Assembly (NCBI GenBank): GCA_018971305.1
Contig: JAGXBC010000003.1
Span: 160,447-224,446, forward strand
Length of the DNA stretch: 64,000 nt
Reading direction: 5' to 3'
DNA from: Patescibacteria group bacterium
GTDB lineage: Bacteria > Patescibacteria > Paceibacteria > UBA6257 > 2-01-FULL-56-20
The translations under genes were made by a program, and so were the position numbers. Below the pieces are notes generated by a model, which saw nothing but the letters and a program-made list of their open reading frames with translations, was not told where the DNA came from and ran no database searches. Below are positions 34,802 through 42,090 of the stretch, in pieces. The first letter of the stretch is position 1. Every line of letters starts with the position of its first letter.

Positions 34802-36061
34802 TTATTTATTGATTGCTGCGGGTTTGGCGGCAGATTTTTTATCTTTCATAAACACTCTTAGGAATAATCTGGTAGTCGTGATTGCGCTGAACAAGCTTAT
34901 TAATACTCCCAGAAACAGAGTTAAGGCAAATCCCTTAACGAAACTGGAGGTAAAGTAGTAAAGAATGATGGCTGTTATTATCGTTGAGCTATTTGAATCG
35001 CGGATGGAAGGCCATGCGTGTTTGAATCCTTCCTCAAGCGCCGAGGCCTTGGAGAGCCCTTTTTTTAACTCCTCTTTTACCCTTTCAAATATAAGAATAT
35101 TGGCGTCAACTGCCATGCCTATCGTCAAAATGAACCCCGCCAGCCCTGCCAAGCTCATCGTTATGGGTATGATTTTAAACACACCGAGGGTAAGCAATAT
35201 GTAGATAATCAGAGCTAGAGCCGCGAAAACTCCGAGTAAACCGTAATATAAAATCATAAAGAGCATGACGAGCGCGGTTCCTATAATTCCGGCAATAATA
35301 ATCTTTCGCAATGAATCTGCCCCGAGGTTCGGACTAATTGTCTGCTGGTTGACCAAAGTCACTGGCGCGGGCAGCGCACCGGCATTAAAACGTTCAACGA
35401 GTTGTTGCGCCTCGGAAATAGTAAAGTGTCCGGTTATTACGGCTTGGCCGCCAGTTATCTGCTGTTGGACCGTCGGAGCCTCGATTAAGTTATTGTCCAA
35501 AAAAATTGCCAGCGGCTTACCAATGTTTCTTCCCGTAGCTTCAGAAAAAATTTGTGCGCCCTCACTATTGAAAGAAATGGAAACTTGCGGGGCATGAGTT
35601 GTATTGTCAAAAGTAAGCTGAGCTCCTGTTACGTAGCGGCCCGTTAAATTTGTCGGAATAAAACTTGTGCTGGAGCCGTTCTGTTCTACTTCGCGGAAAT
35701 CCAAAAGAGGGGTTTCTCCTATCTGCTTGATGGCATCGCTTATGTTTTTAACTCCGGCAAGCTCTACTATTAATTCGGCTTTATCGCCGTTGGTCGCAGT
35801 GTATACCTGCGGCTCACTAACGCCAAAAAGATTAACACGCTTCTCGATCACATCGCGAAGTCCGTTCACAACGGAATCTCTATCCCCCTCTGCGACCTGC
35901 GCGAGGTCAATCTGGTAAACAAGATGGCTGCCACCGACAAGGTCAAGACCAAGCCGCCACGGCTGCCACTTAGTACCCAACCATTTCGGGTAAATAAAAA
36001 CACCGGCTAAGACGGATAGTAAAATAATAATCGTTAAAAATAGGCCAGGATTACGGCGCAT
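34802..36061 (-). CDS. secD: Protein translocase subunit SecD
   Basis: 419 residues, six helices. LGLDLVGGSHLVYQID (P1 start), QQQITGGQAVITG, GMAVDANILIFERVKEEL and a SNSSTIITAI motif. Shorter than E. coli SecD (615), with a reduced periplasmic P1 head, usual for small genomes. Forms an operon with secF. Confidence 0.96.
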   Translation of the reverse strand: MRRNPGLFLTIIILLSVLAGVFIYPKWLGTKWQPWRLGLDLVGGSHLVYQIDLAQVAEGDRDSVVNGLRDVIEKRVNLFGVSEPQVYTATNGDKAELIVELAGVKNISDAIKQIGETPLLDFREVEQNGSSTSFIPTNLTGRYVTGAQLTFDNTTHAPQVSISFNSEGAQIFSEATGRNIGKPLAIFLDNNLIEAPTVQQQITGGQAVITGHFTISEAQQLVERFNAGALPAPVTLVNQQTISPNLGADSLRKIIIAGIIGTALVMLFMILYYGLLGVFAALALIIYILLTLGVFKIIPITMSLAGLAGFILTIGMAVDANILIFERVKEELKKGLSKASALEEGFKHAWPSIRDSNSSTIITAIILYYFTSSFVKGFALTLFLGVLISLFSAITTTRLFLRVFMKDKKSAAKPAAINK

Positions 36062-36090
36062 ATTGGATATTATTTTAACATATTATCAAT

Positions 36091-36119
36091 TTGATTACAA
36101 ATCGGAATCGGACCATAAT
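36091..36119 (+). promoter_or_regulatory. Sigma-70 promoter of the 36158 gene
   Basis: TTGATT, 17-base spacer, CATAAT. Confidence 0.6.
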
Positions 36120-36157
36120 TATCGTAGATATATTTGTATTTTATTCGGAGGCTAAAG

Positions 36158-36454
36158 ATGGCTGAAAACCCCTACATCTGGTACGAGGACCTCCTGTTTC
36201 TCGCGGCTAAAATAGAAAAACTGATGCTTATAATAATGGCCGGCAATTCTAATTCGGGAACGCGGGCGGTATATCGTGAATATAAGAAGCAACTGAAATT
36301 GCATTGGATATGCGCAAGCAATGAAGAATTAATGGCCGCAATAGAAAGAGGCCATAAAGATTTTCCCGCCGACCGGGAATTTTATAAACTGGAGAATCTT
36401 CAGCGCGCAAGGGCCTACCATCAACAACATTTGCCGAAATCTATGATTCAATAA
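36158..36454 (+). CDS. Hypothetical 98-residue helical protein
   Basis: Start ATG 36158 follows SD CGGAGG by 6 bases; the first in-frame Met at 36134 has none. Helical, with HWICASNEELMAAIERGHKDF. No family recognised. Complete single-gene unit: promoter 36091, terminator 36459. Confidence 0.6.
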   Translation: MAENPYIWYEDLLFLAAKIEKLMLIIMAGNSNSGTRAVYREYKKQLKLHWICASNEELMAAIERGHKDFPADREFYKLENLQRARAYHQQHLPKSMIQ

Positions 36455-36458
36455 ACAA

Positions 36459-36486
36459 CCCACCAGAAAATGGTGGGGCTTTTTAT
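36459..36486 (+). terminator. Terminator of the 36158 gene
   Basis: CCCACCA / TGGTGGG stem with GAAA-type loop, then CTTTTTAT. Confidence 0.7.
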
Positions 36487-36530
36487 ATTTTTAGGGAATC
36501 AATGTGCGAGGGCTTGCCACGCCTCTGACG

Positions 36531-36590
36531 GGATTGGACGACCTGCTCGCCAGCCGGCAAGTGTTCGAACGGTTTTGTTGTGTAATATAT
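36531..36590 (+). repeat. Dispersed direct repeat, copy A (interrupted)
   Basis: Core TGTTCGAACGGTTTTGTTG then TGTAATAT at 36562-36588. The upstream half (ggattggacga, 36531-36541) is separated from the core by about 20 extra bases compared with the other copies. Lies at the 3' side of the 36605 gene; copy B is at its other side. Confidence 0.6.
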
Positions 36591-36604
36591 AAAAACGGCG
36601 CCCG

Positions 36605-36943
36605 TTATAGGTGCGCCGCGTATCTTTTAATATCTTCTGATAAATAGACAACTTCTTGAAGACTTATTGATTCTGCCTCCTTGCCTGTATTTTTTCCAAG
36701 TATTAAATCATCAATTGCGCAAAGAAATGCTGGTTTACTCTCAGCCGAGACGCATTTCTCGTAAATATGCAATAGACCATCGGACACGGATTCGGAGTTG
36801 ACGATTATTGTATATACAGCAGTCGACGTCCCTCTTCCACGAGAAATACAAAACGCTTGAACCACGGTCCATATCCATTCGGCGAAACCATTACGATCGA
36901 GATTGTTTAATTCTTGCGCAGCTTTCTTATCGGCCCAAGACAA
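36605..36943 (-). CDS. Hypothetical 112-residue protein with TTG start
   Basis: Start codon is TTG (36943) with SD AAAGGAG 6 bases upstream. Helical, contains FAEWIWTVVQAFCISRGRG. No family recognised. It has a near-perfect promoter and lies between two direct copies of the GTTCGAAC repeat (A and B), so it may be a mobile cassette gene. No clear terminator hairpin is seen between its stop and copy A. Confidence 0.6.
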   Translation of the reverse strand: MSWADKKAAQELNNLDRNGFAEWIWTVVQAFCISRGRGTSTAVYTIIVNSESVSDGLLHIYEKCVSAESKPAFLCAIDDLILGKNTGKEAESISLQEVVYLSEDIKRYAAHL

Positions 36944-36978
36944 AGTAATCTCCTTTTATACCAGATTATTCTTTCGAA

Positions 36979-37008
36979 ATCATATATTACACACAATCAC
37001 AGTGTCAA
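36979..37008 (-). promoter_or_regulatory. Sigma-70 promoter of the 36605-36943 gene
   Basis: On the minus strand TTGACA, 18-base spacer, TATGAT. The -35 box ends 3 bases from repeat copy B. Confidence 0.7.
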
Positions 37009-37010
37009 CT

Positions 37011-37058
37011 TGTGTGCAGGAGAGGACGATGTTCGAACGATTTTGTGGTGTAATATGG
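37011..37058 (+). repeat. Dispersed direct repeat, copy B
   Basis: 48 bases: TGTGTGCAGGAGAGGACGA, then TGTTCGAACGATTTTGTGG, then TGTAATATGG. Matches copy D (60298-60345) at all but about 5 positions. Confidence 0.75.
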
Positions 37059-37063
37059 AACAA

Positions 37064-37711
37064 TCAAGCATCCACAAATAGGTATTTACCCTCTGTAATA
37101 ACTTTGATTTTGTCGTTTATCACCTCTAATGCAGAATTATCATCAAGCGCATACATCGGCCCCCTCAGCTTTTTAGCAAGCCTGGTCAGGTATTTAGTTC
37201 TTGCTTTCGGAAAATGTGGGGAGCTGAAGTGGGGTCGGAAGTGGAGACTAACCAATCTAAGGGCTTTTTCTCTTCTGGGCTCTTCGCCATAATACATCTT
37301 GAGCAACGATAAATCAGGACCCGCAACGATGCTCCCCGCACTGATACCAACATAGACCCTCATTTTCAAGAGCCTAGGCAATGCTTTATCGATTCCTGAT
37401 TTTCTGATCCAATGCAGTAGGTAAGATGTGTCTCCGCCCCCAAAGAGAATGACATCTGCTTCTTCTAAACGAGGACGCCAGATTCTTGATTGCGGTGTGG
37501 CATCAATATTTAAGATATTTATCTTTCCGAAACCGAGCTTGGCGCAATTATTAAGATCATTAATTAGCCATTTCTTATCTCGTGAAGAAATATTTGCGGC
37601 CGTAGGAATAAAAACAAGCTTCGCTTTAGAAAATGGTTTTCTCAATAATTTCCTCAGCGACTTCGCTATGGTCTTATTACTGATTCCGTTCGAAGTCAAA
37701 AGCAATCTCAT
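37064..37711 (-). CDS. Peptidase E-like (S51 family)
   Basis: 215 residues, class I glutamine amidotransferase-like fold. FGGGDTSYLL and nucleophile motif GISAGS with the catalytic Ser; LHFRPHFSSPHFPKART and YALDDNSAL complete the S51 pattern. Peptidase E cleaves Asp-X dipeptides; a role in peptide scavenging would suit a host-dependent cell (inference). Repeat copy B lies 6 bases beyond the stop. Confidence 0.82.
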   Translation of the reverse strand: MRLLLTSNGISNKTIAKSLRKLLRKPFSKAKLVFIPTAANISSRDKKWLINDLNNCAKLGFGKINILNIDATPQSRIWRPRLEEADVILFGGGDTSYLLHWIRKSGIDKALPRLLKMRVYVGISAGSIVAGPDLSLLKMYYGEEPRREKALRLVSLHFRPHFSSPHFPKARTKYLTRLAKKLRGPMYALDDNSALEVINDKIKVITEGKYLFVDA

Positions 37712-37734
37712 AAGTTAAGTTTAACAAAAAACCT

Positions 37735-37822
37735 TGGTGCGCAGGGCAGGATTCGAACCTGCGTAGCCCAAAAGGGCGACAGATTTACAGTCTGTTGCGA
37801 TTGGCCGCTCCGCCACCTGCGC
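37735..37822 (-). tRNA. tRNA-Tyr (anticodon GTA), CCA encoded
   Basis: Acceptor GCGCAGG/CCTGCGC, anticodon loop CTGTAAA in stem CAGA/TCTG, long variable arm CGCCC-TTTT-GGGC, T arm with GGTTCGAATCC, discriminator A and genomic CCA. Length 88 with CCA, as expected of a class II tRNA. Confidence 0.95.
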
Positions 37823-37827
37823 ATAAC

Positions 37828-38181
37828 CTACAAATCGATAACGGAATTTCCGTCTTCCTTATTCTTACCGCTTATTTCCTTAAAATCAATAGCTGGCTTC
37901 TGAGCGTTCGCGCCCGTGTTCTCTGGGCGAATCTTACGTAAGTGTCCGCTCAGTGAATTATCAACTTTTAATAACAAGATTTTTAGTTTTCTGAGAAACT
38001 TTACCAAAAATCCATTCATAGCAACATCTACCTTCTCCGGTAATTCCGACGCCAGCCAGCGTTCCATAATCCCCTTTTTGTCCTCGCCGCTCATCTCAAT
38101 TCTCGGCAGAGTTCTCACTGCGACATACAAAATCGTGCCGAGAGAAATCATAAATATGTTCGTGAAAATAAATTGTGCCAT
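37828..38181 (-). CDS. Small membrane protein, unknown function
   Basis: 117 residues. One N-terminal membrane helix (FIFTNIFMISLGTILYVAV), then a charged cytoplasmic part. Upstream of tRNA-Tyr, same strand. Type seen beside translation genes in Parcubacteria, function not known. Confidence 0.6.
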   Translation of the reverse strand: MAQFIFTNIFMISLGTILYVAVRTLPRIEMSGEDKKGIMERWLASELPEKVDVAMNGFLVKFLRKLKILLLKVDNSLSGHLRKIRPENTGANAQKPAIDFKEISGKNKEDGNSVIDL

Positions 38182-38228
38182 ATCTTTAAATCGATAACAT
38201 TACGAAATCTTATTTTTCAAGCATCGCA

Positions 38229-38597
38229 CTACTTACCATCGTAAGAGTCCAGATCAGGAGGCCTCCTCCTTTTTGCCGGGGTTGGTACTTTGTTTTCAAG
38301 TTCGCTTCCTGTTCCCCTAGGCAATGCAAAGAATTGTTCTTCGGTTACCGATTTTAGAGCTCGCAACATATTTTTAGCGGATGGTTTGAAACGATTAAAA
38401 GCTTCCTTATTCGCTTTAGAAATTTCTCCGTTGACATATTCTTTTATCAAAGATAAATCTTCCGGAGAAAACTCTTCTCCATAAACGCGTTCTAGTCCGC
38501 TTAAATTATTAAACACACGTCTAAGCGTGTCCATCTCGCCCTCGGAAAAACTCTCAGCTTTATTTACTTCTTGTACCGGCTCCCCCTCGCTTTTCAT
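38229..38597 (-). CDS. Hypothetical 122-residue helical protein
   Basis: Acidic N-terminus, helical centre (DTLRRVFNNLSGLERVYGEEFSPEDL), basic Pro-rich C-terminus. No membrane segments. It lies 14 bases downstream of tsf, likely in its operon. Not recognised. Confidence 0.55.
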   Translation of the reverse strand: MKSEGEPVQEVNKAESFSEGEMDTLRRVFNNLSGLERVYGEEFSPEDLSLIKEYVNGEISKANKEAFNRFKPSAKNMLRALKSVTEEQFFALPRGTGSELENKVPTPAKRRRPPDLDSYDGK

Positions 38598-38611
38598 AGA
38601 TAAGTAGGCAA

Positions 38612-39061
38612 TTAAACTTCAATCCTGCTGAACTTATTTATTTTAACATTCTCGCCAACTTTAGCTATGACTTCGTTAACGATATCGGCAACTGTGCGCG
38701 ACTCATCTTTGATGTAGGGCTGTTTCAGAAGTTCTTCCACATTTTCCGGTGCGACAGCGGCAATCTGCATAGCAAGTTCATGGACCAAGTTTTGGAAAGG
38801 GTCTGAACGGACAACAAAATCCGTTTCCGCGCGTAAATCCACAAGAACACCGATGCGTTCGTTATGAACATATGAATGAACCAAGCCAGCCCCAGCTTCC
38901 CGTCCGGCCCTTTTTTCAACTTTCTCCAGGCCGCGTTCGCGAATGATGCTCATAGCTTTATCTAGATTTCCTTCGGAATCTTTGAGTGCTTTCTGGCAAT
39001 CCATAACTCCGGCACCGGTTATCTCACGCAATTTTTGAATGTCGCTCGGATTAATTTTCAT
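38612..39061 (-). CDS. tsf: Elongation factor Ts, short form
   Basis: 149 residues. N-terminal UBA-like domain (IQKLREITGAGVMDCQKAL), then AGLVHSYVHNERIGVLVDL and ETDFVVRSDPFQNLVHELAMQIAA with the TDFV core that enters EF-Tu. Only about half the length of E. coli EF-Ts (283): the second dimerisation subdomain is missing, as in Thermus-like short forms. It recycles EF-Tu-GDP. Overlaps the rpsB end by 11 bases. Confidence 0.93.
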   Translation of the reverse strand: MKINPSDIQKLREITGAGVMDCQKALKDSEGNLDKAMSIIRERGLEKVEKRAGREAGAGLVHSYVHNERIGVLVDLRAETDFVVRSDPFQNLVHELAMQIAAVAPENVEELLKQPYIKDESRTVADIVNEVIAKVGENVKINKFSRIEV

Positions 39062-39896
39062 CTGCCTTTTTTACGTGCTTTATACCTTCCTTGCCATCCT
39101 TTGCCGCATTTTTTTCCGAGGCCTTTTCTGCCTCAATACGAGCTGCTTCCAAAGCGGCTTTAGCGCGCAGAGCTAATCCATCTTTCAACGCTCCGTCAAT
39201 CTTTCCTAAAAACCAATTTATGCTCTTCACCGCCCTGTCGTTTCCCGGGACAAGATAGTCAATAACGTCCGGGTTACTATCAACGTTAGCAAGAGCAATA
39301 ACAGGAATCTTGGCACGTTGTGCCTCGCGTACGGCGGTATCGTGTAATTTAGGATCTATCACCACAAGCACGTCTGGTTCCTTCGTTAAAAGTTCTAAGC
39401 CGCCGAAAAGTTCCAGAAGCCGCTCTAAATCCTTTTCTAAGTCTAAGCGCTCTTTCTTTGTATATTTGTTTATGAGCGCGCCGGAAGACAGATCGCTGCG
39501 CAATTTTTTGAAGTATTCAATTCTTTTAGATAGAACTTTGAAATTTGTTATCGTTCCTCCAGCCCAGCGGTCGGTGACATAAGGCATATTGTATTTTTTG
39601 GACAACTCTTTTATTCCAGCTTCTGCGGATGGTTCTGTGCCGACAAAAAGTGCGAAACCGCCATTCCTGACCTTCTCTTTAAGAAAGGCGATTGCTTTTT
39701 CCATGGCTTCGGCGGTTTGAGCCAGGTTAATTATCTCTATTCCGGCGCGCTGCGTTAGGACATACTGCCTCATCTTAGGATTGGTCTTGCTCTTTTGGCG
39801 GCCGTAAAAAACGCCGGCTTCTATCATTTCGCGTGAAGCGGCTTCGGGATATACATTAGCTGCACTATCTACTGGTATTGTATTGGTTTCTGACAT
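39051..39896 (-). CDS. rpsB: 30S ribosomal protein uS2
   Basis: 281 residues from ATG 39896. YGRQKSKTNPKMRQYVLTQR, RWAGGTITNF, LLVVIDPK-like VLVVIDPKLHDTAV, IPVIALANVDSNPDVIDYLVPGNDRA are S2 motifs. C-terminal 40 residues are Lys/Ala/Glu-rich. The usual rpsB-tsf order is kept. The longer frame start (39932) is not supported. Confidence 0.96.
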   Translation of the reverse strand: MSETNTIPVDSAANVYPEAASREMIEAGVFYGRQKSKTNPKMRQYVLTQRAGIEIINLAQTAEAMEKAIAFLKEKVRNGGFALFVGTEPSAEAGIKELSKKYNMPYVTDRWAGGTITNFKVLSKRIEYFKKLRSDLSSGALINKYTKKERLDLEKDLERLLELFGGLELLTKEPDVLVVIDPKLHDTAVREAQRAKIPVIALANVDSNPDVIDYLVPGNDRAVKSINWFLGKIDGALKDGLALRAKAALEAARIEAEKASEKNAAKDGKEGIKHVKKADEN

Positions 39897-39954
39897 CTGA
39901 AAAATTATATACGATTGAAAATTTTGAGTCAAATTTTTTATCAGAGCTATTTTA

Positions 39955-39988
39955 TCATAAAAACAGCCTCCCTTTCAATAAGGGAAGC
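39955..39988 (-). terminator. Terminator overlapping the stop of the 53-residue ORF
   Basis: GCCTCCCTT pairs with AAGGGAAGC (one mismatch), minus-strand tail TGTTTTTAT. The TGA stop of the small ORF lies in the loop. Confidence 0.6.
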
Positions 39989-40136
39989 CGGTAGGATCGA
40001 TAAGAGCCGGGGGTTCTGGCTCTTCTCCGGGTTCGTGGTTCGGGAAACCATCCGGGCCGCTTTCGGCGTAAGGAGGCTCAATGCTGACATTTGTCCGATC
40101 TTCTGATTTGGGATTGCTCACATTTGGTATTTCCAC
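39975..40136 (-). CDS. Small Pro/Glu-rich 53-residue protein with GTG start
   Basis: GTG 40136 follows SD GGAGGT by 8 bases. Reads MEIPNVSNPK near the start and EPGEEPEPPALIDPTGFPY at the end; 13 of 53 residues are Pro. Promoter at 40171-40198 and a terminator at its end support a real gene. Likely unstructured; function unknown. Confidence 0.6.
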   Translation of the reverse strand: MEIPNVSNPKSEDRTNVSIEPPYAESGPDGFPNHEPGEEPEPPALIDPTGFPY

Positions 40137-40170
40137 TTATGTAACCTCCAAAAAAGTGATAACTATTAAC

Positions 40171-40198
40171 ATCTTAACAAAAATGACAGAAAATACAA
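40171..40198 (-). promoter_or_regulatory. Promoter of the 53-residue ORF
   Basis: On the minus strand TTGTAT, 16-base spacer, TAAGAT. Confidence 0.5.
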
Positions 40199-40212
40199 GG
40201 CGGTTCGTATAA

Positions 40213-40869
40213 CTATTTTCCGAATTTATAAAGTGGACATACGTTATGGTTATGCGGCCGCGCGGGGCAGTATTTCCTTCCATAATCAATCAATAAATAA
40301 GTTATATTAAACCAATCATTTTTCGGAATTATTTGCATCAGGTCCCGCTCTATTTTTTCCGGTTCGGTGTGTTTTGTAAGGCCAAGCTTTTTTGACAGGC
40401 GAATAACGTGCGTATCAACCGCTATCCCCTCCACCACTCCGTAAGCATTGCCCAAAATAACATTCGCCGACTTTCTGCCGATGCCGGGAATCGTGAGCAT
40501 TTCGGCCATCGTCTTCGGCAACTTGCCGCCGAATTTTTCCTTAACGACTTTCGCCGCTCCCAGAACATTTTTTGCTTTGGAGCGGTAAAAACCGGTGGAC
40601 TTAATGTCTTTCTCGAATTCCCGTACTCCACGGACGCTTTTGCCCATTCTTACATAATCTTCAAGTTTGCGGTATTTCTTAAATAGTTGCGCGGTCACTT
40701 CGTTTACCTTTTTATCCGTACATTGTGCGGAGAGTTCTACCGCAACCAAAAGCTCCCAATTATTGGAATAATTAAGGGCTATTCTCGGATTAGGAAAAAA
40801 TTTCTTAAGAATCTTGGTAATTTTTTGCGCACGTTTTTTGAGATGCGGCAATTCTTTCGGTAAGGTCAT
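40213..40869 (-). CDS. nth: Endonuclease III-like DNA glycosylase with altered Fe-S motif
   Basis: 218 residues. Helix-hairpin-helix LTIPGIGRKSANVIL with the catalytic Lys, and GIAVDTHVIRLSKKLG with the catalytic Asp. It removes oxidised pyrimidines and nicks DNA. The C-terminal cluster loop reads C-x6-H-x2-C-x5-G instead of C-x6-C-x2-C-x5-C, so two of four Fe-S ligands are replaced. The cluster is probably lost or altered. Divergent from the alkyladenine glycosylase gene. Confidence 0.9.
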   Translation of the reverse strand: MTLPKELPHLKKRAQKITKILKKFFPNPRIALNYSNNWELLVAVELSAQCTDKKVNEVTAQLFKKYRKLEDYVRMGKSVRGVREFEKDIKSTGFYRSKAKNVLGAAKVVKEKFGGKLPKTMAEMLTIPGIGRKSANVILGNAYGVVEGIAVDTHVIRLSKKLGLTKHTEPEKIERDLMQIIPKNDWFNITYLLIDYGRKYCPARPHNHNVCPLYKFGK

Positions 40870-40883
40870 ATATCAATATTGTA

Positions 40884-40889
40884 TATTAT
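40884..40889 (+). promoter_or_regulatory. -10 box TATTAT before mpg
   Basis: Five bases before ATG 40895; leaderless start expected. Confidence 0.45.
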
Positions 40890-40894
40890 AAGCA

Positions 40895-41425
40895 ATGGTT
40901 AAAATACTATCAAAAGATTTTTTTAATAAGCCTACTATCACGGTAGCTAAGAAATTATTGGGTAAATTTTTAGTCAGGCGCTATCGCGGAAAACGCATCG
41001 TGCTCATGATAACCGAAGTTGAGGTCTATGACGGTCCGCAAGACAAGGCATCGCATGCAAGCCGTGGCAAAACGGCGCGCAACGAACCGATGTTCGGGGA
41101 GGCCGGCAGATTTTACGTTTATTTCACCTATGGCATCCACTGGCTTGTGAATGTAGTAACTGGTCCGAAAGGATATCCGGCAGCCATTCTTTTTCGCGCC
41201 GGGCGAACACTCGAAGGAAAAGATATAATCGGTCCTGCGCGCCTAACAAAATATTTAAAAATTGACGGGAAGTTAACCGGAAAATTAGCCGGTCGACGGA
41301 CTGGCCTTTGGTTTGAAGACCATGGAATAAAAATAAGACCCTCGCATATCAAGCGAGGGCCGAGAGTAGGCGTTGACTACGCCGGGAGTTGGGCAAAAAA
41401 ACCGTACAATCTAAAACTACTCTAA
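40895..41425 (+). CDS. mpg: DNA-3-methyladenine glycosylase (AAG/MPG family)
   Basis: 176 residues. TEVEVYDGPQDKASHASRGKTARN (first part) and FYVYFTYGIHWLVNVV are the AAG core, with the base-flipping Tyr and catalytic Glu region (ITEVEVY). RPSHIKRGPRVGVDYAG is the C-terminal motif. Excises alkylated purines. Beside nth, giving a small base-excision repair pair on opposite strands. Confidence 0.93.
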   Translation: MVKILSKDFFNKPTITVAKKLLGKFLVRRYRGKRIVLMITEVEVYDGPQDKASHASRGKTARNEPMFGEAGRFYVYFTYGIHWLVNVVTGPKGYPAAILFRAGRTLEGKDIIGPARLTKYLKIDGKLTGKLAGRRTGLWFEDHGIKIRPSHIKRGPRVGVDYAGSWAKKPYNLKLL

Positions 41426-41842
41426 GCGGCGATAACCGTTGAAGCCGGAAACCCATTTCTCGTACTTCATAGTGTCTGGAAAGAATCCTCTAAGGTATTC
41501 TTCGGCAGCATCAAGCTCTTTCTTGTAATCTGGCTCTGTGCCGCCGTAGGCGCCGCAGTTCTCGTGTAAGACGAGAATAATGGTGTCCGAGTGATGAAGG
41601 GCTACCGATGTTTGGATGGCCCAAAGCATAGTTTTCCTGTGGGCTTCGTCCGCGGGAGAAGAAAGTGATTTCGCTCCTCCGGGCAAGATAATTGCGTCTT
41701 TACGATCAAGACCCTTAACCTCAATAAATTCAAAGAACGCAGGCAAAAATCCGTCATCAAAGCAACCCACAACAGTCGCCTTCGCCTTATAGTGCTCACC
41801 AGGTTTTCGCCATGGCCGAATATTTGGGAACGATTCTGACAT
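41417..41842 (-). CDS. Beta-carbonic-anhydrase-like protein
   Basis: 141 residues. VVGCFDDGF gives the first zinc Cys and Asp; LVLHENCGAYGG gives His-x2-Cys. This is the zinc set of beta-carbonic anhydrases, but the protein is much shorter than usual (about 200) and lacks the N-terminal helices, so activity is uncertain. It overlaps the mpg end by 9 bases (convergent) and shares one base with atpC's stop. Confidence 0.72.
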   Translation of the reverse strand: MSESFPNIRPWRKPGEHYKAKATVVGCFDDGFLPAFFEFIEVKGLDRKDAIILPGGAKSLSSPADEAHRKTMLWAIQTSVALHHSDTIILVLHENCGAYGGTEPDYKKELDAAEEYLRGFFPDTMKYEKWVSGFNGYRRLE

Positions 41843-42087
41843 TACTGTTTTTCCTCCACGATTAGTTTTGTATCGTTCAAACGGGTTTCTAAGAACCCGG
41901 AGCTTATAGGAATATAATATTCTTTTCCATTTTTGTCAAGGATGGTCATTGTGCCTTTGTCCAAAATGGAAATCATGGCTTCGTGATTATCCAAAATCGT
42001 AACCTCGCCATTCAATGTATTGCAATTAACCGATGTCGCCTCACCCCTGAATAAAACTTTTTTTAAAGAATAAACTCCGAGTTTCAT
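41842..42087 (-). CDS. atpC: ATP synthase epsilon subunit, short
   Basis: 81 residues: only the N-terminal beta sandwich (VLFRGEATSVNCNTLNGEVTILDNHEAMIS). The C-terminal two-helix domain that inhibits rotation in E. coli (139 residues total) is absent, so that control is missing here. Confidence 0.88.
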   Translation of the reverse strand: MKLGVYSLKKVLFRGEATSVNCNTLNGEVTILDNHEAMISILDKGTMTILDKNGKEYYIPISSGFLETRLNDTKLIVEEKQ

Positions 42088-42090
42088 TAT

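Noticed and set aside
36961..37010. Sequence catatattacacacaatc looked like an inverted partial copy of the dispersed repeat's right end
   Set aside because: The match is only about 12 bases and is fully explained by the TATGAT -10 region and spacer of the minus-strand promoter at 36979-37008.
37011..37040. GTTCGAAC in the repeat considered as a tRNA T-loop fragment
   Set aside because: The flanks do not form a T stem or acceptor, and no tRNA body precedes it.
36903..37292. Plus-strand ORF of 129 codons covering repeat copy B
   Set aside because: It is antisense to peptidase E and the 36605 gene and lacks SD; the shared peptide with the 59959 frame (QE-TMF-RFC-VIW) comes from the DNA repeat, not from a conserved protein.
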